The notes beneath the pieces were generated by a model, which saw only the letters and a program-made list of their open reading frames with translations, made no database searches and was not told the DNA's origin. The position numbers were made by a program, and so were the translations under genes. A stretch of 64,000 nucleotides of DNA from Cyanophora paradoxa (Eukaryota; Glaucocystophyceae; Cyanophorales; Cyanophoraceae): assembly GCA_004431415.1 (NCBI GenBank), contig QPMI01000494.1, positions 310,001-374,000 on the forward strand, in the 5' to 3' direction. Shown here piece by piece: positions 43,201 through 54,150 of this stretch. Numbering within the stretch: position 1 is the stretch's first letter; each line of letters starts with the position of its first letter.

Positions 43201-46081
43201 GCGGAGCTTCATAACCTTTATAGAATTCGTCGTGTCAAATCGGTGGCTTTCTCACCGGTGCGCCCATTCGGTGCGCTTGCGATCGGCTTCGTCGTGCTCA
43301 CTTGTGGGTGTCTGTCACATCCAGGATGGCAAGGCATTGGCGGTAGCAAGCTCGGACTGCACAGTGCAGATGTGGAGCATCGCAGATGGGTCACTGCTCC
43401 GTGTTTTCAAGGGGCATGCAGCTCATATGTATCTTCGCTCAGTGGCATTCTCGCCGGTACGAGTGTCCGAGCTCGAGTGTTTGCGGGTAAATTGTAGCTC
43501 ACCTCTGCAACACACATAGGACGGCAAGATGATCGCTTCAAGCAGTACTGACAAGACTGTGCGACTGTGGAGGGTTTCGGACAGTGAACCGCTCCGCGTC
43601 TTCGGTGGACACAAAAGCAGCATCCTTTCGTTGGCATTCTCGCCGGTGCGCATCTGAACAAATTCTGTCTTTCGGGGGCGCGTGCGACTAATAGATATGT
43701 AATGCTCGCCTTGATGAAGTTGCAATTGGCAGGACGGGAAGGTCCTAGCTTCGTATGACGAGGACAAGACGGTGCGGTTGTGGAGCACGCATATGGAGGG
43801 CGGGGATCTGCGTCGCGTTTTAGAGGGGCATTCGTCTATCGTCAATTCATTGGCATTCCTGCCGGTGCGAAATCCTGCCAGTACTTTTTCAGCAGTTGCG
43901 AAGCTCTTAATTGTATAATAGAAGCTGTCTCACACTAGCGAGTGACCATGAGCAGGATGGCAAGACGCTGGCATCGAGTGGCGAGTTCGAGAACGTGCAT
44001 CTGTGGAGTGCGGCAGATGGGGCGACTCTCCGCGTTCTTGGCGGATCTTCAGATTCGTTCTCAACAACGGCAATCTCTCCGGTCCGAGTAGCTTGTAGCA
44101 GGGAGATAGAGCAGCCGGTGGATTTCTCACTGCAAGCGGGCAGAGTGGCAGAACGATGGCCACGGCATCTAGTAGGGGGGGCGCTGTGCGACTATGGAGC
44201 GTGGCAGAAGGAACAGAGAGTCTTGTTCTCAAGGGGCACACGCAGGATGTAACTGCGTTGGCGTTTTCGCCGGTGCGTCCGCATGCGACGACATGGAACT
44301 GTGCATGCCTTGTTGACGAGCAAGCAGGACGGCGAGACATTGGCCTCTGGCAGCCGGGACACAACTGTGCGGCTGTGGAGTGTGGTGGACGGAGCATTGC
44401 GGCACATCCTCGAGGGGCATTCCCATTGGGTTATCACAGCAACATTCTCGCCGGTGCGCACTTCCGAATGTAATCTACGTCCACGCGGCAATTATCTTGC
44501 AGACTTGAGAACGATGCAAAGATCTTTTTATGCTTACGCTTGCTTACGCTTGTGGGTCGCGATCGGGCAGGACGGAAAGATGCTGGCTTCAGGCAGCTGG
44601 GACGCGACCGTTCGACTTTGGAGCGTCGCAGACGGGGTGCTGATCCGAGTTCTCAAGGGGTTCTCTCTCATCGGTATACCATCCGTCGTATTCGAAGATC
44701 GAGTTACATCGGTTGCATTCTCACCAGTGCGTTTTGATGGTTTTCCCTGAGTACGGGGCGCGAGCTGGGCTGAGCATCAAAAAAAAATTTGCTCGGATAG
44801 GTCCGGCCAGGCAGGGAGGGGGTTGCCCCCCTCCCCACGTGCCGCTGTTTCCAGCGGCTCGGCCGGACCCTAGCTGGGCTGAGCATCGTGGCAAGTTGAA
44901 TGAGTGTGCATGCGTTATAGCCAGCAAATATGTGTCGATTTGCGAGCTCGAGCACGTCAGCATATGCATGCTATTTGCGAGCCAGCTGACGCCCAAGGGG
45001 TGGGCAGGACGGGAAGACGCTTGCTACGGGCAGCTGGGACGCGACCGTGCGACTTTTTATGGTTGCAGATGGTGCAGTGCTCCACTTTTCGAACGAGGAA
45101 GAAGCAATTGAATCCGACGAGGACGACGAGGACGACGAGGACGACGAGGACGACGAGGACGACGAGGACGATCGACGCGGCCGGGCGAAATTTGGTGTCG
45201 AGGCAGTCGCGTTCTCGCCGGTTCGTTTAGCAAAGAAGTGCGGCGCAACGTGCGCGTTATCCGAGGTCGCTCATTCGTCGCGGGCTTTCCCAAGATGGAA
45301 AGATGCTGGCATCAGCCGTCCAAGACGGTACCGTGCGGCTACGGAACTCAGAGGATGGAACACTACTCCGCTGTCTGAAGGGACACTCGCACGCAGTATT
45401 TTCGTTGGCATTCTCGCTGGTGCGTCAAGTAATGTGCACCAAGAATCACGAGGGCACTCACACTTGTGTGCTTAGGATGGCAAAACACTGGCATCGGGCA
45501 GCCGCGATTCCACCGTGCTGCTCTGGAGCATGCCGGACGGGGCTCCGCTCAACTCAGTAGTCTCCAAGGTGGGAGCCTGCCTTTTGGTTTTCGGTGCGGT
45601 GCGCAAGAAGCATAATCGTTTATTTGCGCAGCGCGCCGCCGATCCGATCTGCGTCCGCCGCCTTGGGCGCGCAATGCGCCTTGATCCTCGAGGAGCCCTC
45701 GTGCGGACATCCACCGCCGCCCCTCTCCAACCGATCGCGAGGCGCCGACAAACCGCTCACTCGCGCCTGCCGCATGCGCAGGCGGACGAGTGCACGCGGG
45801 CAGGAGACCTGCTGCGGCGCGTGTTCGCTGAGGGCGGCGGCGAGGGGTGGGTGGCGGAGGATCTGGATCCGGATCCGGAGCCGCAGTCGGCGGCGGTCAG
45901 CGGGCGCGAGCTGCTGCTGGCCTCTGCAGCGCTAGCCGATCGATATCGCAGCCAGCTCGAGGCGGAGGCGATCGATCGCGAGCTCGCCGCGTTATTCGCG
46001 GCGCCTGCAGGGCCCAGCGCGCGCGCAGAGGCGCTGGCGCTAGCGAGAGCGGCGCTAGATGAGTGTAGACATTGTTTGTGA
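37245..46081 (+). CDS. NLR-like STAND protein: myristoyl start, helical region, NACHT, pentapeptide, WD40 (gene C)
   Basis: Paralogue of gene B in the same orientation. Starts MGCGCGKA (predicted N-myristoylation), followed by an Ala-rich linker and the helical region shared with B (AQLAGLLR; DSGALAALVGTLGCLP; KLYRAGKLVAEGVASFGVTT with VIDVVLWLK; LLGMLAERGRMAELKALL). TIR and SAM exons are absent: the helical region runs straight into QAREAALERYRKEMASEVYV and NACHT (about 40.08-41.73 kb). Then the pentapeptide exon (42186-42423) and 14 WD40 exons (42537-45568). A last exon from about 45661 encodes a helical tail (AVSGRELLLASAALADRYRS) to TGA at 46079. Two WD exons look damaged or modified: 45294-45419 lacks an AG acceptor and 45008-45220 carries an acidic (EDD)n insert. 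Function as intracellular sensor is inferred from architecture. Confidence 0.78.
40080..41730 (+). other. Gene C NACHT NTPase domain with helical tail
   Basis: DRRVLLLTG joins across an intron to DSGCSKTTSLRQLHRRLL, giving Walker A GDSGCSKTT (about 40270 and 40347-40370). Walker B is LLVLLDGYDE (40640-40672), then ARVVVACRAQYLPSLG. The helical tail contains FVLSIACKELPSI, MRDVYNAFVTGLFRREEQKR and finishes ISYSFIHASLKEYFVADSIL, equivalent to B's FVHKTLQEFLSAEALL. As in B, Ser replaces the last P-loop Gly. Confidence 0.85.
42186..42423 (+). other. Gene C pentapeptide repeat exon
   Basis: ASFAGKELRGIRAPGADLFR then AGADLRGADLSGAILDEANV then AGADLRGANLDNCHLS: near-perfect A(D/N)LxG pentapeptide repeats, more regular than in gene B, followed by ATRCVAFSS and a phase-0 GTGCGT donor. 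It has the same exon layout as gene B's 18052-18287. Confidence 0.9.
42537..45568 (+). repeat. 14 WD40 exons of gene C
   Basis: Exons: 42537-42656, 42715-42855, 42931-43056, 43135-43257, 43325-43456, 43520-43645, 43733-43864, 43956-44081, 44144-44272, 44328-44453, 44571-44726, 45008-45220, 45294-45419, 45476-45568. The typical unit is DGKMLASGSxDxTVRLWSVA then DGxLLRVLxGHxxxVxSVAF and SP, ending at a GTGCG donor. Repeats are clearly more diverged from each other than in gene B, including repeats that have lost the WD core (first two). This implies older duplication or loss of homogenisation. Confidence 0.88.
44763..44887. repeat. Hairpin-rich insertion with 16-bp flanking direct repeats
   Basis: AGCTGGGCTGAGCATC occurs at 44763-44778 and 44872-44887. 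Between them lie an A-tract, an inverted pair GGTCCGGCC (44800) / GGCCGGACC (44861), a GGGAGGGGG / CCCCCCTCCC stem (44814-44835) and a GCCGCTG / CAGCGGC stem (44841-44857). It sits in the intron between WD exons 11 and 12 of gene C and looks like a small non-autonomous insertion, with the direct repeat as possible target duplication. Confidence 0.5.
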
Positions 46082-46125
46082 TCATTGTTAAATAGCTTCT
46101 TGACACACCGTTCAAGATTCATCTA

Positions 46126-46170
46126 AAGTGTGCAAGATCTTCCGAGCAATAAGGAAGATCTTGCGCACTT
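46126..46170. other. Strong hairpin just downstream of gene C
   Basis: Arms AAGTGTGCAAGATCTTCC (46126-46143) and GGAAGATCTTGCGCACTT (46153-46170) pair over 18 bp with one G-U, around a 9-nt loop GAGCAATAA. It lies 45 bp after the gene C stop and is flanked by direct repeats of CTTGACACACCG (46099 and 46188). It could be a 3' UTR structure or a remnant of a mobile element; no function is shown by the sequence. Confidence 0.7.
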
Positions 46171-46439
46171 CAAAATATGTCAAGTTCCTTGACACACCGG
46201 CGGTCGAGCCCGCTGTGTCGCTTGCGGTGCCGACGCTGGAGAGAAATCCATGTTTTAGAGAGCGACGCTAGATCAATATTAATATTTGCATTCAATTTGC
46301 CGTTCAATTTGCACTTCAAGTACGCAAGCTCTTCAGAGAAATAAGAAACAACTATATGATAACGGTATTCGCGATATCGATCGCCGGCGCATCACACGTA
46401 GCGGCATCTAGCTCCGGGATCCGCTCACGATCAGCGGCT

Positions 46440-46780
46440 AGCGCTCAAGCTCCGCGGCCACGTGCGCCATGACCAGCGCTCGGAGCTCCGCGCTCGAGTC
46501 GATTTCGAGGCCATGCGCCCGCATGCGCAGGCAGAAGGAGCGGAGAAACCAGCTTTCGTGAGTCCTGGCATGGATTTGCCGCCCGGCGCCCCGCTTCGCG
46601 CCGGCGCCAAACGAACCGAAACCCGCGGCCGCCGCCCGCCCGCAGGAGACTCTGCTCGAGCTCGAGCTCGAGGCGGTCGCCCACATGAAGGGCCTCGGGC
46701 CGTCCGCCGCAACGCGGCGGACGCTCCGGGGGCTCGCGCGCGCACAGCATGCGCATGCGCAATATTAATGAATCAGCGAG
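46440..46780 (+). pseudogene. Truncated copy of gene H 5' exons
   Basis: 46480-46600 matches gene H's exon coding LKTSVDLSFVSPDME in altered form (KPAFVSPGMDLPP), and 46648-46770 matches the next exon (ETLLELELEAVAHMKGLGPS against ETLLELEAVAHVMGLGSS). After RGLARAQHAHAQY it runs into TAA. The later gene H exons are missing. A 6-nt GAGCTC-type repeat expansion (LELELE) and indels mark it as decayed. Confidence 0.65.
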
Positions 46781-46784
46781 TCGA

Positions 46785-47222
46785 CGTCGTAATAAGAATA
46801 TTATATTTAATGCTGTCAAATGCGAGAATAAATGTACATGTTCGTGTTCGCTGCAAGCGAGATATACTCATACAATGATAGAGTAATGTGGACTGACATT
46901 GCTTTTTGCGCTTCATGATGATCACGGCTTGATACAGACGTGCATACGTGAAACTCGAAATACCGATGCGAAACTTGCGCGCCGAAATATAGTAACGTTA
47001 ACAAATGCAATCTAAAGGCTAACTTTTTTGTGCACGTGGCCGGTAGTTCGACAAAAAAATGTTGATATCGATTATCGATATTATCGATGCCATAGAACTT
47101 CTGTCGCGACCCCGCCGCGGCGCAGCGCGCAGTGAATATTCATACCGACCAGTTGAATTTCGCGATGTCAAATTAAAACAGTACCTGAGTTCCGCAACCT
47201 GAAGCTTTCTAAACGTATTATA
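46785..47222. other. Intergenic, AT-rich, no gene seen
   Basis: AT-richer DNA between the gene H relic and the 3' end of the subtilase gene. Contains an ATCGAT/ATTATCGATA palindrome cluster at 47065-47090. It may include the subtilase 3' UTR. Confidence 0.5.
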
Positions 47223-50200
47223 TTACGGGCGCCGGACGGGGATGCTCCAGGAGGTAGTGGCGACGAACTCCGGCCCGTACGTGCACGAGAGCGCCACCAG
47301 GTATGTCCGGGCGATCGACCCGGGCGCCACTTCCGAGCTGTCAGCGCCGCTCCAAGTCATACATTAATATTACGAGGGCGGCGTGTGTGGATTTGGAGCT
47401 GGCGCGCACTCGGGGCGGATGTACGGGCTCAGGAGCACGCGCTTCAGGTCGCCCGAGCACGTCTGTGGTTCGTAGGCGTGGTCAGACCGTAGACTAGCCG
47501 CTGTGCAATCGGGACGAGGTCCGCCTCACCTGGTTCCACATGCGGATGATCGAGCCGTCGGGCGTGGCGATGGCGCCGTTGGTCCCGGCCGCAGGATCGC
47601 CCGTCGCACGCACCCTCAGGCGGCAGGCCTCGGCGTGGTCGCCGCACGCGTCCGGGAAGGTGAAGCTGCCCCGCGCGCAAATGTGTCTCAGTATTAGTGA
47701 TTATGAGTTGCAAATCGAAAACCGAGATCTAGAGGCTATAAATATGGCCATGGCCATGGCACCTCAGGTCGACGGCGACGGGGGCCGGGGAGCCGCCAAC
47801 GACACCGGCAATCTCCGCGGGGCTCGCGGCGCCCTGGGCGATACTGGGCGCGGCGGCCCGCCGCACACGGAAGCGGATGGGGCACGAGGCGCCGCTCGGG
47901 TACGCGCTCGAGTAGATGCGCGCGTCGTACGTATTGCCCAGCATCAACTGCGAAGAGCATACACGAAATTAAAGGCGTTCACGAAACATACGCCAACATT
48001 CACGAAACAGCAAAGGGCAGAGGGCGGCGCATGCACAAATTCAATGCACACGGACCGGCGTGCCTGGGGGGATGCTCTGGACCGCCGTCGCCGCGCCGCT
48101 CACGGGCCGCATGCACGAGCTGTCGAACTGAGGGACCGCGGCGCACGTTATATAATTAGCACTGTCGCCTGCAAGCACACTAGTACTGGCTTTAAATTTC
48201 CAAGAGAGAAGGCTCCCGTACCTGAACAGTGCTGACAAGGTTCGGGGCGGGGACGGAGCACCCCCCCACACTTGCGAGCAGCTCTTGCTCCCGCTGCGGG
48301 CACGCCTGTGGAGCGTACGCGTTGTCAGATGGCGCCACAAGCTGACATGTACAGCGCTAACGGTGTTGTCAGGGTACGTTTAGGGCGCACGGCGCGGAAG
48401 AAGGGTCCGTCGCGGTCGACGACGCGGAGCTCGACGGTGCAGGCGCCGCGTGGGCCGCGGCCCAACGTGTTCGTCACGTTGAAGTCCACCTGCGAAACCG
48501 TCAGGAATGGGCTGCGCGCGGGCACGGTGTGCAATTTCGGCTTTTTGTTATCGACCTTGTGCACGCCGGAGTGGCTGGCGGGAAGGCCCGCATCGGCCCA
48601 GGCGGCGTTGGAGATGTTCGAGGGGATGGCGGGGAGGAGGCCCTGGCCCGGCGCCACGCTCTGCCACAAGCTGACGCCGGCGCCCCACTCCGCCACCAGC
48701 AGGCTCTGCATAGATACTCGTCAGATCTATATATAAATATCTTGAATTCAAAGACGGCCACGCAGCGTACTCTGAGGTCGGGGACGGGCGCGCCACAGAA
48801 GACAGCCCCCGCGCCGTCCCGCCGTACCGCCGCGAGGAGCGAGATATTTATTGGCGGAGGGCACTGCGGGGCTGCGGTTATAAACAATTACCGGCGGAGG
48901 GCACCACAGTTGCGCGAGCGGACCTTCACGTCATGGAGGGTGGTAGGAGCTGAGTAGGGGAAGCACTGCTGCGGGATTGAGCTCGAGCCTCCCGCGGGGC
49001 CGTCGCCTGTCGGCGTCGACGGGGCGTCGATATCGATTGCCTCGTGCTCCAGAGGTCCCGTGCATTGCGCGTCCGACACAGCGAGCGTGAAGCCTCCGGT
49101 GGAAGAGCTTCCCATCACACCTATGCGCGTGCGCGTATCGGATTGGCCGCCGCGCGAGACAGACCACTTCTCGCTGCATTGCAATTAATATTGTACCTTC
49201 CACGAGGATGTAGTACGGGTTGTTCGGCATCAGTGAGTAGTACTTCTCGTTCGCCACGACCAGCGAGCAGCCCACGGCTGTACGATATCGATGCATCAGC
49301 AAAGCGGGCCTGAAAGAACCGGCGATGCAACGCACTTTTCGCGACAAGCAGACTACCCGCTGTCCCGGGACAGCCAAAGTAGAAGGAAAGCGTTGGTGTG
49401 AAGTCAGGGGCGGGATTGCACACATTAATCGTTATGCTCGTCCTGCGAATTCGAAAGTAGAAAGGATGCGAAGCGTGATCAGCTTTAATCTCTCGTCGAG
49501 AGCTCGAGGAGGCGCACGTCGCTCTCGCAAGGTTGCGGAGGAGGACCAGGGCGCTAGTGTTGGACCTGCCCGTGACGCTCGCGCGCCCGAGCAGCGTAGA
49601 GTTTCCCTTGCGGCAATGCGAGAGGGAGGCTGTCTTCACGCTCGCCGGGCAGTACGAGTCTGAAGAGAATCCGAGAAGCTCAGTCAGAACAAGGTGATCG
49701 TGTCGAAACTGCACGCACATGTCGGCGAAGGGTCCGAGCCGAGCGTGCAGTACTCCGCCTTCCTGCGAAACCAATTGCAAGTTTGCTTATGCATTCATCC
49801 GTAATTACAAGAGCCTTGTTTGCGCAGCGTATATACGTACCGCGTGAATTGGGATTCGGCGAGTCCGTGCTCGCTGACCCAAGAAGCCCACGTCGCAGTG
49901 CCCGCATTCAACATGAAATGCACCGCATAGTACGTGCCTGTACGTGTAAAAGAATAAATACTTAGGTCCTGAATCTTGATGGACTGACTGAACGTGCACG
50001 TATACGTATACGTACCAGACAAGAGAACTTTGTTACTTGTTGGAATGGACAACACTCCTTGCCACCAATCGATCCACCATCTGGCCTGCGACATGTACGC
50101 AATATTGATATGCCCGCCGTTAGTGGCATATTTTGAAGTATATGGCAGCGAAGCAGACACACGGTGACAATTGTGGATGATGGGTCGGTCGGGCACCCGT

Positions 50201-53200
50201 CGACGATGACGATCGCCTGGCCATCCCGATTACACCCGGCGCCTGTCGCGAGTCAACGTGGTTTTATCGAGATGTATTTACAGCTGCACGAAGCTTATAT
50301 AATTAATTAAATTTAGCGGTGCACCGTATTCATTGCCACAGTCGGGCATCATACGGATTCCGTGCCAGGAGAGCCAAAATGTCTCGCTATTCATTGTTAC
50401 GGGCAGCTCAAAGCGCATGACGAAGTCTCGGTAGGACTGCGCCGAATGATAGTAGGGAAGGATTGCAGCCCTCGAGAGCAGCGATTGCAGCCCCTGCGCA
50501 CGTGTCGGTGATTACGCGCAACGCCCAAAGCTACCGGGCAGCCGCGTCACCTGAGCACTGTAGCTTCGGGAGATAAGGAGGTCTCTCGAGCAGGTTCCAA
50601 GGTCGACGTATTTGCAGGTGCCGTCGTCGGTCCAGTAGTCGGGCGCGTAGTCGCGATACGGGCACGCAGCGGTGTCAAAGACTTCGAGACGGAAGGGCCC
50701 CGTCGAATTGCCATAGGCCGGCGCGGTGAAGAATTCAGGTTGGTAGTTGATGGGCCCTGGCCCGGCGACGTTTCGCGCCTTGAAGTTGCCTTGGACCAGG
50801 ATGTAATATGTGCCAGGGCGGATTGAAGCCCCTGTCGGAGCGCATTAACATTGGATGAAGCGCGGGCCGGGGTCACACTGCGGGCAGGCGCAGGTCGATA
50901 CCGTAGCGCTTGGTCGTAAATTGTTGGATGATACCCGGGTACATGTCCTCGTTGTTGCCGAATGCCAAGAACCAACCGTACAGGCGCCGCTCGTACGCCG
51001 GCATGGCTGGGTTCCCAATGTAGACGGCGATTGAAGGGAAGGTCAGCGCATAGTTACGCAGGGCGATTTCGAACCCGTGGCTGCACGTGAAAGCGCGTTA
51101 ATAGCAAGCGCTGCTGCTATTAATTGTAAAAGCGTGTTCTACGGTTGCGCGCACTAGTCTTGTTCGACGCGGAGGCGGGCGAGGAAGACGCCGGTGGCGT
51201 TGCCGGGAGTGGAGGCAACGTCAAAGTATGCATCGCCCCATTGAAGCAGCTGCCGGTGCAGCGCGCTGGGCCGCCCGACGCTCGTGGTCACGGTGAAGGA
51301 GCACACGCCGATCTCGGTACCCGAGAAGAGCGAAGGGTCGTACGCGGCCGGGCCAACCACTCCCGTCGCACCTTCAGTTTCACCGTCAGCGGTGCCTTTC
51401 GGGCGAGCAACTACCAGAAACGAGAAGGACGAGCCCACCGGGCAATAACACATTTGAGACGCTGAGGAGGCGGTTCGGACTGCCGTTCATGATTGAGGGC
51501 CGCATGATGGGGACCGACCCGTTTACCAGGGCATCCTCAATCACCTACTCGCCTCAGACCGTTAACAAGACCGGAATCAATTGAATGCAATATAATAGAC
51601 TCGAGCTGTGGGCGCACAGCGAGTGACGCGGCCGGGCGGGCCTGGCGGTAGAGGGCGGCGACGCCCGCAGCGACGCCCGCCGCGTAAGAGGTGCCATGGA
51701 AAATGCCGGTGGTGGCAGTGAAGCCGGGCAGGCCGTTCGCGGCCGCCACAGCCTTCGGACGCATCGCCGACCGCACGTTCTGTCCCGGAGCAAACAGTGA
51801 GATGCACCTGCACGAGGGGAATCGAAGGTTCGGTGAGCTCGAGCGATCCCAGGCCCGGCCCCAGGCCCCTCGTGCCCGCACCTGCCCCAGTTGGAGAAGC
51901 CGGCGCGGTAGTCGTCCTGGTCGCTGGCGCCGACGTTGATCGCCCCCGGCGTGTTTCCTGCGATCGCAATCGCGACGGTGAGGCTCCCGCTGCCTTATAA
52001 TTAGGCCCCACGGCGAGGCCCATATACGCGCCTGGCACGCTGCCACACGCATCGGCGTAGTCGTTGCCCGCGGCCTGCACGTGCACATGTGTACAGCATC
52101 GGCAATCGGCGTCGACAAGGGGCGACATCGATATCGCACCGTAATTACAACGGAGCCGGCCAGGCGCAGGCGGGCGACGACGTCCGTGTACAGCGCATTG
52201 GCGCCGCCGCTCGAGGTCGACGCGACAGCGAGCAGCGTCACGGCCGGCTGGCGGCGGCTTTTGATGTCGAGGAGAACGTGTTCCAGCCCTGGCATGGGGA
52301 GCAGAAGGCGGTCATGGGGGCGCGGGAGACATGGAGCTGTTGGGGGGCTGGGCCATGGGGCGGGCGGGCGCACCGGCGAGCACGGCGCTGTCCGTTGCCT
52401 GGGCGGAGCAGTCGCCAGTGGCCCCTCCGACGCGAGCGAAGACCTTGACGGCGAGGACCGTGGCCCCGGGCGCGGCTCCGAACGTGCGCCCCGCCGCGGC
52501 CGCGGCGACGGCGGTCCCGTGCGAGTCGGGAGAGCAGTCGCTCGCCCAATGCTCGCTGCTATTGCCGTAGAGTGCGGAGTCGACGTCGTACAGCCGAACC
52601 TGCACGCGGTCCGATAAGATACGTATACGATCTAGACGCGTAGCTATACCGGTAGGGACTGAGGGTTTTAGAAGCGGGGGCGCGCGCACGACGCGGCCTC
52701 CGAACTCGCCGTGCGTGGCGAGCACGCCCGTGTCCACGACGTAGATGTTGACGCCGGATCCGTTCACCGTCCCGCGGTCGAAGCGACCGTCGAGTGGGCC
52801 CCATTGCTGGTCAAGCCTGCAGGGGACATTGCAATTGAAATTTGCGAATGGGAGCGGCGGCGGTGGGTATTCGCGTGCGACGGCGCCGCACCGGTCGAGG
52901 TGCCAGGGCACAACGTCGCCCCACGGCTGCGGGCCGTAGCCCAGTGCCGTAAAGTCCACCGCCTGCGCGGGCGACACGGGCTGTGCACGCACGAGCGTCA
53001 GATCCACGAATTTGATGCTTGGAGCTCGAGGGGGCGCGGGCCCGCGGGCGGGCCGGGCGGGCGCGCATGCGCACCGAGTCGGGCACGACGAGCTTCACGT
53101 GCTCGTGCGAGCGGAGCGACTCCGCTGCCTCGCGCGTCATGCTGCCGCCGGCGATCAGATATGCGCATGGGGGGGGGGGGGGGGGGGGGGGGGAGGTGGG

Positions 53201-54150
53201 GGGGGGAGGAGAGGGGCGCGTATAAAGCAGACGGTTCGAGGGTGGAGGGGTGCATTGGGTGGCAAGGGGCAGGTGGAGGATCCCAGGAGGGGGAGATGGG
53301 GGAGATACTAGTGTATACGTGGTACTGGGCGCCGGACGAGGGGGACGGGGTTCTTTTAATCATGAATTTAATGAAGAAGCGCGATATATCGATCGGCTGA
53401 GGAACGAAAACGGGGAAGACGGGGGACATTTCAAGCTCATAAAAAAAGAGCTTTTCGCGGAATTCGAAGAGGAAGGCATGTATAGTGGAAGGAGGCCTGA
53501 AACTTGGAAGATGCGATGAAAGAACCGGGCCAGAATGGAAGCGAACCTGGCGCTGAAGCCGAGGAAGGCGTGGCGGTACACGCGCCGGATGATGCCCATG
53601 GACCCGCCCGCGCTGCCATCGATATCATCCGCGGCCGCCCCGCGGACGCGCGCCGCGACCTCCTCGAGCCGCCCCTCCCGATATCGATCCGCGCTCTCGC
53701 GCAGCACCTGCATCATGATCATCGGATCGTCCAGATCTTGCGATCGCAAGACACTGGCCATGGGAGCCACTGATCATGAGCGCGGAAGCGACGCGCGCGC
53801 GCGCACCACGATGTATGGCTCGGACTTGCGGTCGCCGATCAAGTTCCCCGACTTGAACGCGCTGATATCAATAGTGACCATGAGGGCCCTGTCAGCTGCA
53901 GTTGCAATTGCCAGCGAAGGCCTAGGGAACGTTGGAAAAGGCACGGGGAGCAGGCGCGCGCGCACCCGAAGGGACGATCGATGGGGGCAGGCCTAGGATC
54001 GGCGCCAGCTGCAGCTGCAGGCGGCAGGCCCAAGCCAGGGTCGACAAGCTGAAGGCAGCGCTGACGAGCAACTGCAAGCCTGACGAGCAACTGCAAGCCG
54101 CACAGCAGCAGCAGCGCCAGCACCGAGGGCCGTCCTCGAGCCCGTCGCAT
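47223..54150 (-). CDS. Secreted proteinase K-type subtilase with long C-terminal beta-domain extension (gene G)
   Basis: ATG at 54150 opens a signal peptide (MRRARGRPSVLALLLLCGLQ). An inhibitor I9 propeptide follows (RKSEPYIVV; VYRHAFLGFSA; LRSHEHVKLVVPD). The peptidase S8 domain has all three catalytic blocks: Asp in GVNIYVVDTGV (about 52735), His in DSHGTAVAAAAAG (about 52520), Ser in FHGTSYAAGVAAGVAALY (about 51690), plus the oxyanion Asn in AAGNDYADAC (near 52065) and substrate-loop INVGASDQDDYRAGFSNWGR. After NRLLSVSNVL the gene continues with many exons rich in Cys and beta-strand motifs such as GTYYILVQGNFKAR, GTYYAVHFMLNAG, PYYILVEG and ITINVCNPAPDF, resembling PPC-type C-terminal domains, to TAA at 47223. 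Secreted, probably self-activating. Whether the whole extension is one transcript is inferred from continuous strand and phase. Confidence 0.88.
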
